From contig JAAKFI010000006.1 of NCBI GenBank assembly GCA_011065125.1, positions 1 through 55,765 on the forward strand: DNA of 55,765 nucleotides, written 5' to 3'. The translations under genes and the position numbers were made by a program. This document shows positions 8,697 to 17,569 of this stretch, piece after piece. This DNA is from Candidatus Anoxychlamydiales bacterium (GTDB lineage Bacteria > Chlamydiota > Chlamydiia > Chlamydiales > SM23-39). The notes under the pieces are model-generated. The model did not search any database. It saw only the letters and a list, made by a program, of their open reading frames with translations, and was not told the DNA's origin. Within the stretch, counting starts at the first letter, position 1. Each line of letters opens with the position of its first letter.

Positions 8697-10010
8697 ATGA
8701 TCAAATTAGCTATAGTTGGAAGACCTAATGTTGGTAAATCATCACTTTTTAATGCTATTTTAAAAAAAAGAGTATCTATTATTTCTGATGAAGACGGCGT
8801 TACAAGAGATAGAATTTATTCTTTAGCTACTTTTGAACATAAATATTTTACTTTAATTGATACTGGTGGAATTGATTTAAAATCAAATATTTCTTTTAAA
8901 GAAGATATAAAGATTCAAGCTTTGATTGCAATAAAAGAAGCTGATGTAATTGTTTTTGTAGTCGATTCAAAAGTTGGAATTACTACTTTAGATTTAGAAC
9001 TTGCTAAATTCTTACTTAAATCCAAAAAGAAAATAGTACTTGCTGTCAATAAAATTGATAATAGAGATAAGACTTTTGATTACTCTAATTTTTTAAAATT
9101 AGGAATAAAAAATATAACTTTAATATCTGCTATTAGAAACTTTCAAATAAATCTTCTTTTAAGAAATTCCTTAAATGGTTTTGAGTTAACAGAACCTAAA
9201 GAAAAAAATACTTTAAATATAGCTTTAATAGGAAGACCAAATGTTGGTAAATCTACTCTTTTTAATTCTTTAATGAATGATAATAGAGCAATTATTTCCT
9301 CTATTGCAGGAACTACAAGAGATAGTTTTGATCAGGAAGTTATTGTAAATGATAAAAGCTATACATTTATTGATACAGCAGGTCTTAAAAGAAAAAACAA
9401 AGAAAAAACAGCTGTTGAAAAATTTGCTCATATTAGAACTGTAGATAGTATTAAAAGAGCAGATGTTTGTCTTTTATTAGTTGATGCAAAAGAGGGTGTT
9501 ACAGCTCAAGATAAAAAGATTTTAAAGACAATAAAAGAAAATCAAAAATCAGCGATAATACTTATTAATAAATTTGATGAAATAAAAAACTATAAACAAG
9601 AACACTACTTAACAGAAATCAAAGACGATATTTCTTATTATCCAGCGATTATTATATCAGCTCTTATGAAAAGAAATTTAAAAAAGATTTTTGAATATAT
9701 AGACATTGTAGATAACAATAGAAAAATAGCTCTCAGCACTCCGGTTATCAATAAATTTATAAAAGAAATTTATAAAAGATATAATCCTGCAATGATAAAT
9801 GGTAAAAGGCTTAAAATATACTATGCAACGCAAATAGATAATAATCCTGCAAAATTTATTATGTTTGTAAATTACCCAAATCTAATGCAAGAATCATATA
9901 AAAAATATATCTTAAATAATCTTAGAAAATCTTTTTCTTTTTTAGGATCACCAATTATTTTTGATATTATAAAAAAACCTCAAAAAGAATATTCTTTTAG
10001 TAAAAAATAA
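8697..10010 (+). CDS. der: ribosome biogenesis GTPase Der (EngA)
   Basis: Essential GTPase for 50S subunit maturation with two tandem G domains and a C-terminal KH-like domain. The two P-loops read GRPNVGKSS (residues 8-16) and GRPNVGKST (179-187). The G3 motifs are DTGG and DTAG; the G4 motifs are NKID and NKFD (the latter is usually NKWD). Residues about 355-437 form the KH-like domain. 437 residues is the standard length. The start follows CAGGAAGC. It is the counterpart of CT703. It is transcribed divergently from the unknown gene at 7828; the 130-base spacer holds an imperfect GTGA-N6-TCAC palindrome at 8641-8654. Confidence 0.96.
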   Translation: MIKLAIVGRPNVGKSSLFNAILKKRVSIISDEDGVTRDRIYSLATFEHKYFTLIDTGGIDLKSNISFKEDIKIQALIAIKEADVIVFVVDSKVGITTLDLELAKFLLKSKKKIVLAVNKIDNRDKTFDYSNFLKLGIKNITLISAIRNFQINLLLRNSLNGFELTEPKEKNTLNIALIGRPNVGKSTLFNSLMNDNRAIISSIAGTTRDSFDQEVIVNDKSYTFIDTAGLKRKNKEKTAVEKFAHIRTVDSIKRADVCLLLVDAKEGVTAQDKKILKTIKENQKSAIILINKFDEIKNYKQEHYLTEIKDDISYYPAIIISALMKRNLKKIFEYIDIVDNNRKIALSTPVINKFIKEIYKRYNPAMINGKRLKIYYATQIDNNPAKFIMFVNYPNLMQESYKKYILNNLRKSFSFLGSPIIFDIIKKPQKEYSFSKK

Positions 10011-10090
10011 TGTCATTCTAAAAAAAGGTTCTTTCAAAAAAAAAATTGATCCTTATAATTTCTACTATTTCAATCAATAGAAGGATATTT

Positions 10091-10951
10091 ATGAAAAAAT
10101 ATTTAAAGATTACTTTATTTTTTTTAATTTTTATTTTTAACATTTATGCTCAGGATAAAAATCCTAAAGTTGCTTTAGTTTTAGGGGCAGGGGGACAAAG
10201 AGGATATGCCCATGTAGGGGTATTAGAAGTTTTAGAAGAGAATAATATTCCAATAGATTTAATTGTTGGATCTAGTGCAGGAAGTATGGTTGGAGCTTTT
10301 TATGCTCATTATAAAGATGCCAAAAAAGTTCACGATATATTTTGTTCTGTGGATTTAATGAATTTATTAAATATAAATTTTTGGACTCTGCATTTAGGAC
10401 TTTCTGATACAAAAAACATGAAAGACATGCTTGAAAAAAATATTGGAGATATTAATTTTTCAGACTTAAAAATACCATTTGCATGCATTGCAGCAGATTT
10501 GGATACTGGCGCACTTGTAAATTTTGATAAGGGGAAATTAATTCCAAGTGTTATAGCGTCATGCTCTGTTCCTTTTTTAATGGATCCCGTTAAATATGAT
10601 GGTAAAATTTTAGTAGATGGAGGAATTGTTGATAAAATCCCAGTATCTACTGCTAAACAATATAATCCTGATGTAATCATAGCAATTGATATAAGAGATC
10701 CTTTAGAAAAAAAATATGATTATAACATTGCAGGATTTTCTAAAAGAGCAATTGAAATAATGGAGTATCAACAGTATGAATATAACATCAAAGGAGCTGA
10801 TATAGTAATAAAGCCCAATCTTTTTTCTGTAAGTTTTTTTGATAGCTCTCATAGAGAAGAGTTTCATGAACTTGGTAGAAAAGCAGCTCTTGAAATGATG
10901 CCTAAGATATTAAAGCTTTTAAAAGATAAAAATATTTTACCAAATTATTAA
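10091..10951 (+). CDS. secreted patatin-like phospholipase
   Basis: Patatin-family lipid acyl hydrolase related to bacterial RssA-type proteins. Start at 10091 (286 residues) because AGAAGGA lies just upstream and a signal peptide begins there: MKK, a hydrophobic core, then a likely cut after IYA (residue 20). The frame is open from 10046 but that extension has no ribosome site. Catalytic features: oxyanion loop GAGGQRG (32-38), nucleophile Ser62 in GSSAG, and the dyad Asp176 in DGG. The Sec signal implies a periplasmic or outer-membrane location, so it may remodel its own membrane lipids or act on host lipids after export. It is followed by a hairpin at 10961-10985. Confidence 0.9.
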   Translation: MKKYLKITLFFLIFIFNIYAQDKNPKVALVLGAGGQRGYAHVGVLEVLEENNIPIDLIVGSSAGSMVGAFYAHYKDAKKVHDIFCSVDLMNLLNINFWTLHLGLSDTKNMKDMLEKNIGDINFSDLKIPFACIAADLDTGALVNFDKGKLIPSVIASCSVPFLMDPVKYDGKILVDGGIVDKIPVSTAKQYNPDVIIAIDIRDPLEKKYDYNIAGFSKRAIEIMEYQQYEYNIKGADIVIKPNLFSVSFFDSSHREEFHELGRKAALEMMPKILKLLKDKNILPNY

Positions 10952-10960
10952 AATATTCTA

Positions 10961-10985
10961 GCGGCAGACTTTTTTAGTTTGCCGC
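10961..10985 (+). terminator. strong hairpin after patatin gene
   Basis: Arms GCGGCAGACT and AGTTTGCCGC pair over 10 positions with one G-T wobble, around a 5-base T loop. It is the most GC-rich stretch in the neighbourhood and lies 10 bases after the lipase stop. The downstream bases AATTGTTATAA lack a clean T run, so it may be a weak terminator or an RNA-stabilising hairpin. Confidence 0.55.
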
Positions 10986-11060
10986 AATTGTTATAAATAA
11001 TTTATCCTTCAATTTAAATTTTTTTTTATCTATAAATAAATTAAGAAAAGAAAAAATAAT

Positions 11061-12836
11061 ATGTTTAAAAAAATTAGAAAAAACTTTTTTTTTCAAAGTA
11101 GAATTACACTTCTTCCTTTTAAAAAAGATATAAAAAAATATAATTTATCTTTTTTTAAAGATGATATTATAGCTTCTTTTTCTGTAGCGCTTCTTGCACT
11201 TCCTCAATCTATTGCATATTCACTTTTAGCTAACCTGCCACCGCAAGCAGGTATCTTTTCAGCTATTTTTGGATCTATTTTCACAGGTGTTTTTGGATCT
11301 TCAAAGCATCTAGTTGCAGGACCTTCTACTGGAGTTTCTATACTAATACAAACTACAATTTTAGGAATTTTAAACACTTACTACCCAAACGTAATTGGCT
11401 TACAAAGAGATAATTTAGTTATTATGCTTTTAATGCAGATTGTATTATTAATTGGAATCTTTCAAATTTTTCTTGCCCTTTTTAATTTAGGAAAAATACT
11501 TCAATTTGTATCAAGATCAGTGATATTAGGTTACTTTGCAGGGGTATCTGTTGCTATAGTTGTAAATCAACTTTATTATTTATTTGGATTATCCATTAAT
11601 CATGAGTCTAGTTTAGTTTTTTTTAAAATATTTAAACTATTTACACATATTTTAGATACTAATTTACTCTCTTTAGCAATAGGATTATTGTCTATTGTTT
11701 TGCTTATATTTTTTAAATTGAAATTTAAAAAAATGCCAGGATCTATTATTACAATTGCTTTGATCACTATTGTAGTTTTCTTTTTAAATCCACTAGTTTC
11801 TAAAAATTTTAAAATATTAAGACTTGTAGATCTTGGAATGGAAAGTATTTCAAAATTCAAACTTACTCTTCCTGCTTTTGACATTAAAATGATTAACTTT
11901 TTAATTTTCCCATCACTAGCTATTGCGCTACTTTCTATTTTAGAAGTAACTTCTATTTCTAAAAATTTATCTGCAAAAAATGGTCAAAAAATTAGATCAA
12001 ACCAAGAGATTTTTTCAGTTGGAATTTCTAATTTGATATTATCTTTTTTTTCTATAGCTCTTCCGGTATCGGGAAGCGTCTCTAGAAGTACTTTAAATTA
12101 TGAATATAAAGCAAAGACTAGATTTTCATCTGTATATAGTGGTCTTTTTGTAGCTATTATTATATTTTTTTTATGGCCTCTTGTTAAATTAATCCCTCTT
12201 AGCGCTCTTGCTGCAATTTTAATAGTTATGGTTCCAACTATTATCGAACCTAAGCATATAAAACTATGTTTTAGAGCAACAAAAGGTGATGGCTTTGTGT
12301 TTTCACTTACCATGATCTCTTGTTTGATTTTTTCATTAGATATTGCTTTTTTTATTGGAATTGTAATTTCAATATTATTTTATTTAAAAAGAGCGGCTGT
12401 TCCGCATTTAGTGGAATACGCATTTGATTCATCTGGTAGGTTGATTGTAATTTCTCCAAATAAACTAATGCATAGAAAAGTTAGAATAATAGGTATTTCA
12501 GGAGAACTTTTTTTTGCAGCAGTCGAACTTGTTCAAAACACAATTAGAAAGGTAATGAAAGATCCATTTGTAGAAGTTATAATTTTAAGATTAAATAGAG
12601 TATATCATGTTGATGCATCTATGTGTTTTGCAATACTTAGATTATATGACTATTTAAAAACTACTTCTAGGTACTTAATAATTAGTGGCGTTACAGAAGA
12701 GGTTTGGCAAATTTTTGAAAATGCAGGAGTTGTAAAACAACTAGGATCTGAAAATATATTTACAACGCAAGAAACTAATCCTCAACTTTCCACTTGGAGA
12801 GCTGCAATGAGAGCAAAAGATCTTTTAGAGGAATAA
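11061..12836 (+). CDS. SulP family anion transporter with STAS domain
   Basis: Inner-membrane anion permease of the SLC26/SulP family, 591 residues. About the first 440 residues hold many hydrophobic spans, with the family signatures ALPQSIAYSLLANLPPQAGI and GSSKHLVAGPSTG near the N-terminus and PVSGSVSRS in the middle. The C-terminal ~130 residues form a cytoplasmic STAS domain (VRIIGISGELFFAA, then IILRLNRVYHVDASM). Members move sulfate, bicarbonate, or dicarboxylates with sodium or protons; the substrate cannot be read from sequence. It ends one base before the convergent YidD-like gene, so the two transcripts probably run into each other. Confidence 0.9.
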   Translation: MFKKIRKNFFFQSRITLLPFKKDIKKYNLSFFKDDIIASFSVALLALPQSIAYSLLANLPPQAGIFSAIFGSIFTGVFGSSKHLVAGPSTGVSILIQTTILGILNTYYPNVIGLQRDNLVIMLLMQIVLLIGIFQIFLALFNLGKILQFVSRSVILGYFAGVSVAIVVNQLYYLFGLSINHESSLVFFKIFKLFTHILDTNLLSLAIGLLSIVLLIFFKLKFKKMPGSIITIALITIVVFFLNPLVSKNFKILRLVDLGMESISKFKLTLPAFDIKMINFLIFPSLAIALLSILEVTSISKNLSAKNGQKIRSNQEIFSVGISNLILSFFSIALPVSGSVSRSTLNYEYKAKTRFSSVYSGLFVAIIIFFLWPLVKLIPLSALAAILIVMVPTIIEPKHIKLCFRATKGDGFVFSLTMISCLIFSLDIAFFIGIVISILFYLKRAAVPHLVEYAFDSSGRLIVISPNKLMHRKVRIIGISGELFFAAVELVQNTIRKVMKDPFVEVIILRLNRVYHVDASMCFAILRLYDYLKTTSRYLIISGVTEEVWQIFENAGVVKQLGSENIFTTQETNPQLSTWRAAMRAKDLLEE

Positions 12837-12837
12837 A

Positions 12838-13224
12838 CTATCTTATATATTTATTTTCAAATGCTGGATCAAATTTATATTCAATGTTATCGATAACAAT
12901 TTTTCGATATACCCAAGCTTCTTTATTTTCTCTAAGAAGTCTATCGCAACCCATTATATATCCCTTAAAAAACCCATATCTTTGCATTGCAAGTTGCATA
13001 TATCTAGAACTAGTAGGTCTAAAATGTGATCTTGGTCCGTCAACAGGGGATAGAACTTTTTGATGAAAGACAATTACTTTATCGAAAGCTTTTGTTAAAA
13101 AAGAACTTTTTCTTTTTTCTTTTTTTTCAGTTATTTTAAGATTACTATCCTTTCCCCAAGGTTCAATATATCCTTTTGAAAAAATAAAAGAGGGAAGAAA
13201 TATAATTATGAAAAAAAATCTCAT
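12838..13224 (-). CDS. YidD-like protein with signal peptide
   Basis: The C-terminal ~75 residues match the YidD (membrane protein insertion efficiency factor) signature: QKVLSPVDGPRSHFRPTSS, then a helix and CDRLLR. Usual YidD proteins are ~80 residues, lack a signal peptide, and read F-x-P-T-C-S at the central motif. Here there is an N-terminal signal (MRFFFIIIFLPSFIFS) and the Cys is replaced by Ser. The start at 13224 comes just after the stop of the upstream lipoprotein gene and gives a clean signal peptide; an ATG at 13236 would overlap that gene. A periplasmic variant of the fold is inferred; the function is unknown. Confidence 0.7.
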   Translation of the reverse strand: MRFFFIIIFLPSFIFSKGYIEPWGKDSNLKITEKKEKRKSSFLTKAFDKVIVFHQKVLSPVDGPRSHFRPTSSRYMQLAMQRYGFFKGYIMGCDRLLRENKEAWVYRKIVIDNIEYKFDPAFENKYIR

Positions 13225-13225
13225 T

Positions 13226-14179
13226 TTAAAAACCATATTTCAACATAAAAACAGGTAACAATTTATCTTTTTTCATAATTGGAGATGCCATACATTCATA
13301 TAATCTTTCATTATAAAATCTAGCTTCCTCTCCAGCTCCGTATATACCACCAAAATACCAACCAGCTTCAAAAGATACTGTAATGATCCCAGCCGCTGTA
13401 TAACCTCTTTGAAAAAATTCATAAGAAGCGTAAATAAAAGAAGCGTTTAAAAAAAAAGAAGTTATAGCTGACTTTTTTTGACCTATGTATAAGTATCCAG
13501 CTCCTGGAAGAACGGCATTTAATATCTGAGCTGAAGCTACTGACTTTTTGTTTTTATAATAAGTATTAACTAAATCTATTAATTTATCATTACCAGGTGG
13601 AGTAAGCGCTATCTCTTCAATTTTTTCAATATCAGCATCAATCATTGCAGTACTTAAAACTATTTTTTTCCCTTCATTTGGATAGTATTCTTCTAAAAGC
13701 TCTAATACTCTCGTATATTTGTCTTTTTCCTCTAAATGATAATAACTTTCATAAAGCATTATTAATAGATCATGATATGCTTCAAATTTTTTATCTACTC
13801 TATCCAAAGAGGATTTATCAAAAACATTTATTACATCTTCATATTTTTTTGCTAAAAAATATGAAAGCATCAAGTAATAGTCCATTTCTCTTATTCTATA
13901 TAAATCTTTATCATCTAAAAGTATTTTTGCTCTTTTAAAATTAGTTATAGATCTATAAAGATCAAGTTCATTTGCAAACTTTTTAGCTATTATATATTCC
14001 TTTGCCCAATCTGTATTTTTTTCTTCAGGACTTAAAGGTCTAAATGGATTTTTTTTAAGATCTATATTTGTTTCTTCAATATTATAAGAGAACTTTGGTT
14101 CTAACTTATCTTCTACTCTAAAACAAGAAGTGAAAATAGTTGATATAATAAATATTAAAAAAAAATTAATTAACTTCAT
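13226..14179 (-). CDS. probable lipoprotein with TPR-like and membrane domains
   Basis: 317 residues. The N-terminus is a lipoprotein signal (MKLINFFLIFIISTIFTSC, lipobox ending at Cys19). Residues about 50-190 are helical repeats of TPR type (YRSITNFKRAKILLDD, YLMLSYFLAKKYEDVINV, YESYYHLEEKDKY). The C-terminal third has hydrophobic segments starting with AVLPGAGYLYIGQKKSA, a pattern seen in small membrane proteins of the DUF5683/TM2-like type. It overlaps the end of cdsC by 14 bases and abuts the YidD-like gene, so all three probably share a transcript. No function is assigned; a role in envelope assembly is plausible from the company it keeps. Confidence 0.75.
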   Translation of the reverse strand: MKLINFFLIFIISTIFTSCFRVEDKLEPKFSYNIEETNIDLKKNPFRPLSPEEKNTDWAKEYIIAKKFANELDLYRSITNFKRAKILLDDKDLYRIREMDYYLMLSYFLAKKYEDVINVFDKSSLDRVDKKFEAYHDLLIMLYESYYHLEEKDKYTRVLELLEEYYPNEGKKIVLSTAMIDADIEKIEEIALTPPGNDKLIDLVNTYYKNKKSVASAQILNAVLPGAGYLYIGQKKSAITSFFLNASFIYASYEFFQRGYTAAGIITVSFEAGWYFGGIYGAGEEARFYNERLYECMASPIMKKDKLLPVFMLKYGF

Positions 14180-17100
14180 AAGCTTTTATTGTATCTGTTG
14201 CTTCATCAAAGGTGTTTTCTAAAAAGCTAGATCCAGTTTGATCTCTAAATAAATCTTCTTGATTTTCTGTAATACTGGTCAGATCTTGATAAGAGTTTAT
14301 AATATGCGGTCTTATAAATATAACTATGTTGTTTCTTTGATCTGATTTATCATCTTTTGAAAAAGCAGAGCCAATAATTGGAATGCCACCTAAACATGGA
14401 ATTCCCGTTTTAACTTTTTGTTTTGTATCTTGAACCAATCCAGATAGTACTAAAAAGTGTTTATTTGGAACGTGTACTGCTGTATTCATTGTAGTTTTTA
14501 AAGTTGTTATTCCTGTGACTTGGCCAGATTGTATTGTCGAATCTGTACCTGGTTGTATTTGAGTTGATGTTAAATCAATCGTTAAAGTTACTTGATCTGA
14601 ATTTCCAAGAACAGGTGTTATTGTTAAACCAAGGCCTACATCCCTATATTCTAAGTTTTGAGTTGTCAAAGTGGTATTTGATGTATTTGTAGTTACAGAT
14701 CCTAAATATGGTATATTAGAACCACTAAAGATAGTAGAAGTTTTGCTATCTTGAGCAATTATTTTGGGGGTCATAACAATTGAAGTTTCAGTATCTACTT
14801 GAAGTGCTCTTAATAGAGATCCAAGTGATAAAAAGGATTTTCCTTTATGAAATAAGATATCTCCAATTACTCCAAAATCAAAACCATCGCCAAGACTTAA
14901 ATCACTACCTTGAGGAGTATTTGAATTGGAAATTCCTCCAAATGAAGATCCAAATGAAGATCCAGGAGCAAAGTTAGAAATTCCAGCTACAGCTTGATTT
15001 TTATATCCAAATTTAGATCCCCAATCAAGCCCAAATGAAAGAACATTTGAAAGAGTTGTTTGTATGATTAATACTTCAATAAATACCTGTTTCAATGGAA
15101 CATCCAAACTTTTAATTAATTCTCTTAATTTAGCAGTTGTCTCTGAATCACCTGAGCAAAGAAGTGAGTTTGTAACTGCTATCCACTGAATAGTATCTAT
15201 TGCTTTTACTAATTTAAATTTAACTCCAGCTTCACCTTGATTTAATTTTAAATCTTTAGCTATTTGTTTTAGAGCTCCTTGAATATCTGATCCTTTATGA
15301 TATTGAAGTTTATATACCAAAAATCCAAGATCTTCAAGACCGGATATCTCGGTGCTTCCCGGATGTTGCATATCTGGAACATCAAAAGTTAAAAGAAGTT
15401 GTTTTACCTCATCTATTGTAGCTATGTTTCCTGTAAATACTAATGAATTGGTTTCTTTAGAATATTTCATAGTAGATATTGCTTCAAACATAGCATCGTT
15501 TTCAACACCTGTTTGTTTTAAATGTTCTGCAAAATTAGTTAAAATATTTTCCAGCTCTGGCCCTGTTTGATATTGAGGTTTATATACGAAATAAGAAGTT
15601 CCTTCTTTTTCTGATAAGATATCAAATTTTTCAATTAGAGGTTTGATTTTTTCTAATGAATCTTCTGTTCCTGTAAATACTAAAGAGTTTGTCTCTTTTA
15701 CATATTTCATAGATTTTAAAGCGCCAATAAAATCTCTGGAAGAAGAGTCTATTTTTGATAGATCTCGAGTTACAGATTTTATTGAAGATAGTATTTGTGA
15801 TGGGGTAGCATGCCTTATTTGATACACCCAAAAATTTGTAGTTCCAAGTTTTTGTATTGCTTTTCTAGAAGATTCAATATCTAAAGTAGATATTAAATTT
15901 TGTATTTTTTTAAGTGTTGACTCACTTCCTGTAAAAGCTAGTGAATTTGAAGATTTAATAATTTTTATATCTTTAATAGAGTCTATTAAATCAGGATCAG
16001 CGAGACCTGCTGCTTTTAAATTTCTTGCAACTTCATTTATTGATTTTTCTAAATCGTCTATTGTTAAAAATTTTGGTGTATAAAGAATAAAACTTTCTTT
16101 TAAAGAAGGGATATCAAATTCTGTTATAATATTTTTAGCTTCATTAATTGCAAAAGATTCACCTGTTAATAAAATTGAATTCGTTTCTTTTATCCACTTT
16201 GCTTTTTCTATTACTTCTATTAACTTTGGGTTTTCAACATCTTGTTCTTTTAAATTTTTTGCAAGATCTTCTAATCTATCTTCTACTACTTCACCTGGGA
16301 TGTTTTTTAGTTTATATAAGAAAAATGTTGATTGAGATGGGTTTTTATTAATATCAAGAGGAGAATCTAAATTTTTTAAAATATTTTGAACTTTTAAAAT
16401 TGTTTCATCAGATCCAATAAATAAAAAAGATTGAGTCTCTTTTATCCATTTTAAAGTATCAATTGTCTCAATCACTCCAGATTCAGGAAATCCTGATCGC
16501 TTTAAATTTTCAACTATTTCATTTAAAGATTTTTTAATATCTTCATAAGATCTGTTTTTAGGTGAGTATAGTAATATATTTTCATTTTCAGGTGATTTTA
16601 GTTGTTTTTTAGGTGCAGTATCTAAATTTTCTAAAATAGATAGAGCTCTTTTAATTAATGATGGAGTTGATACTAAAAATAAAATTCTTGTTCTATCTTG
16701 AGGTACTAAAATAAAAGGAGAGCCTTCAATTAAAGGCTGCATTATCTGTTTTGTTAAATTCATTAAAGTAGAAGGAAGATTTTTTTTTGATATATATGTT
16801 TTTATATCAAGAGGATTTTCATCTGAATCAATTACATCTATTAAATCAGCTATTTTACTTATGTTTGATATTACATCTGTTACGATTAAATGTCTTGTTT
16901 GCATTGATATTTCAATATCTGCAACAGCAGAAATCATAGGTCTTAATATAGCAGATAAATTTTCAACACCTACGTTATTTATTTTAAAAATTCTAGTAAC
17001 AATTGGATCTTTAGCATCTTTATTATCAACGATTACTTGTGCTAGTTCCTTCACATCTGGATTTTTTGAAATAATTAAATTATTATCTTCTTCTATTAAA

Positions 17101-17390
17101 TTTAAACTGTGAATTCTAAGTATTTGAATTAAAGTAGACATTACATTATCTTTTGTAACCGCTTCTTTAGAGAGAACACTGATCGTATAATTTAAATCTT
17201 CAATATTATATATAAAATTTACTTTGCACACTTTTGAAACAAATTTTACATATTCGCTTAAAGCTACATTTTCATAATTTATTGTAAAAGTATCTTCACT
17301 TGAAATATTTAATTCTTCACTATGTAGACTAAGTGTAGATGTGAATATTAATGATATGATTATAAATTTTAGCAATCTAACTTTTTTCAT
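14166..17390 (-). CDS. cdsC: T3SS outer-membrane secretin CdsC (SctC)
   Basis: Outer-membrane ring of the type III injectisome. Start at 17390 (1074 residues) with signal peptide MKKVRLLKFIIISLIF; the open frame to 17456 would cross the likely promoter. Layout: N0-like domain (about 25-110), an N1-like domain (about 120-190), then six ~73-residue modules between residues 270 and 763, each ending in a WIKETNS-(L/I)-x-x-x-G type strand, then the secretin barrel from ~767 with FIEVLIIQTTLSNVLSFGLDW, the KTGIPCLGGIPIIGSAF signature and FIRPHII. Chlamydia CdsC (CT674) is ~920 residues, so this version is expanded. It lies downstream of pkn5 as in Chlamydia. Confidence 0.93.
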   Translation of the reverse strand: MKKVRLLKFIIISLIFTSTLSLHSEELNISSEDTFTINYENVALSEYVKFVSKVCKVNFIYNIEDLNYTISVLSKEAVTKDNVMSTLIQILRIHSLNLIEEDNNLIISKNPDVKELAQVIVDNKDAKDPIVTRIFKINNVGVENLSAILRPMISAVADIEISMQTRHLIVTDVISNISKIADLIDVIDSDENPLDIKTYISKKNLPSTLMNLTKQIMQPLIEGSPFILVPQDRTRILFLVSTPSLIKRALSILENLDTAPKKQLKSPENENILLYSPKNRSYEDIKKSLNEIVENLKRSGFPESGVIETIDTLKWIKETQSFLFIGSDETILKVQNILKNLDSPLDINKNPSQSTFFLYKLKNIPGEVVEDRLEDLAKNLKEQDVENPKLIEVIEKAKWIKETNSILLTGESFAINEAKNIITEFDIPSLKESFILYTPKFLTIDDLEKSINEVARNLKAAGLADPDLIDSIKDIKIIKSSNSLAFTGSESTLKKIQNLISTLDIESSRKAIQKLGTTNFWVYQIRHATPSQILSSIKSVTRDLSKIDSSSRDFIGALKSMKYVKETNSLVFTGTEDSLEKIKPLIEKFDILSEKEGTSYFVYKPQYQTGPELENILTNFAEHLKQTGVENDAMFEAISTMKYSKETNSLVFTGNIATIDEVKQLLLTFDVPDMQHPGSTEISGLEDLGFLVYKLQYHKGSDIQGALKQIAKDLKLNQGEAGVKFKLVKAIDTIQWIAVTNSLLCSGDSETTAKLRELIKSLDVPLKQVFIEVLIIQTTLSNVLSFGLDWGSKFGYKNQAVAGISNFAPGSSFGSSFGGISNSNTPQGSDLSLGDGFDFGVIGDILFHKGKSFLSLGSLLRALQVDTETSIVMTPKIIAQDSKTSTIFSGSNIPYLGSVTTNTSNTTLTTQNLEYRDVGLGLTITPVLGNSDQVTLTIDLTSTQIQPGTDSTIQSGQVTGITTLKTTMNTAVHVPNKHFLVLSGLVQDTKQKVKTGIPCLGGIPIIGSAFSKDDKSDQRNNIVIFIRPHIINSYQDLTSITENQEDLFRDQTGSSFLENTFDEATDTIKAYEVN
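15102..16583 (-). repeat. six tandem ~73-residue modules in CdsC
   Basis: Protein-level repeats at residues 270-342, 354-426, 433-504, 518-590, 599-670 and 689-763. Each runs: hydrophobic strand (for example FILYTPK, YFVYKPQ, FLVYKLQ), a helix with N-L-K or similar, then KETNSLVFTG or a variant, a second helix and a closing F/L-D. They resemble stacked secretin N-domains of the NolW type. The DNA copies have diverged, so the expansion is not recent. Confidence 0.8.
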
Positions 17391-17444
17391 AAATACTTCG
17401 ATCCTCAAAATAAGGGGTCTCAATATTTCCCCCTCTCTATATAA

Positions 17445-17473
17445 ATCGTAAATCACTTTTTAAATATTTGCAA
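17445..17473 (-). promoter_or_regulatory. candidate sigma-66/70 promoter of cdsC
   Basis: On the minus strand TTGCAA (17473-17468), a 17-base spacer, then TACGAT (17450-17445), about 50 bases upstream of the chosen cdsC start. Each box matches 4 of 6 consensus bases. It lies in the 179-base gap between pkn5 and cdsC, which supports a separate transcript for cdsC. Confidence 0.4.
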
Positions 17474-17569
17474 ATAATTAAAGAGAGAATTGATAAGTTT
17501 TTTTATTTTGAAAAAAAAATATTTTAATTTTAAATAAATAATTTAAATAAAATAAGTTAGAAATAAAAA

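Noticed and set aside
17390-17456. N-terminal extension of cdsC (22 residues)
   Set aside because: It lacks a ribosome site, would hide the signal peptide and overlaps the candidate promoter at 17445.
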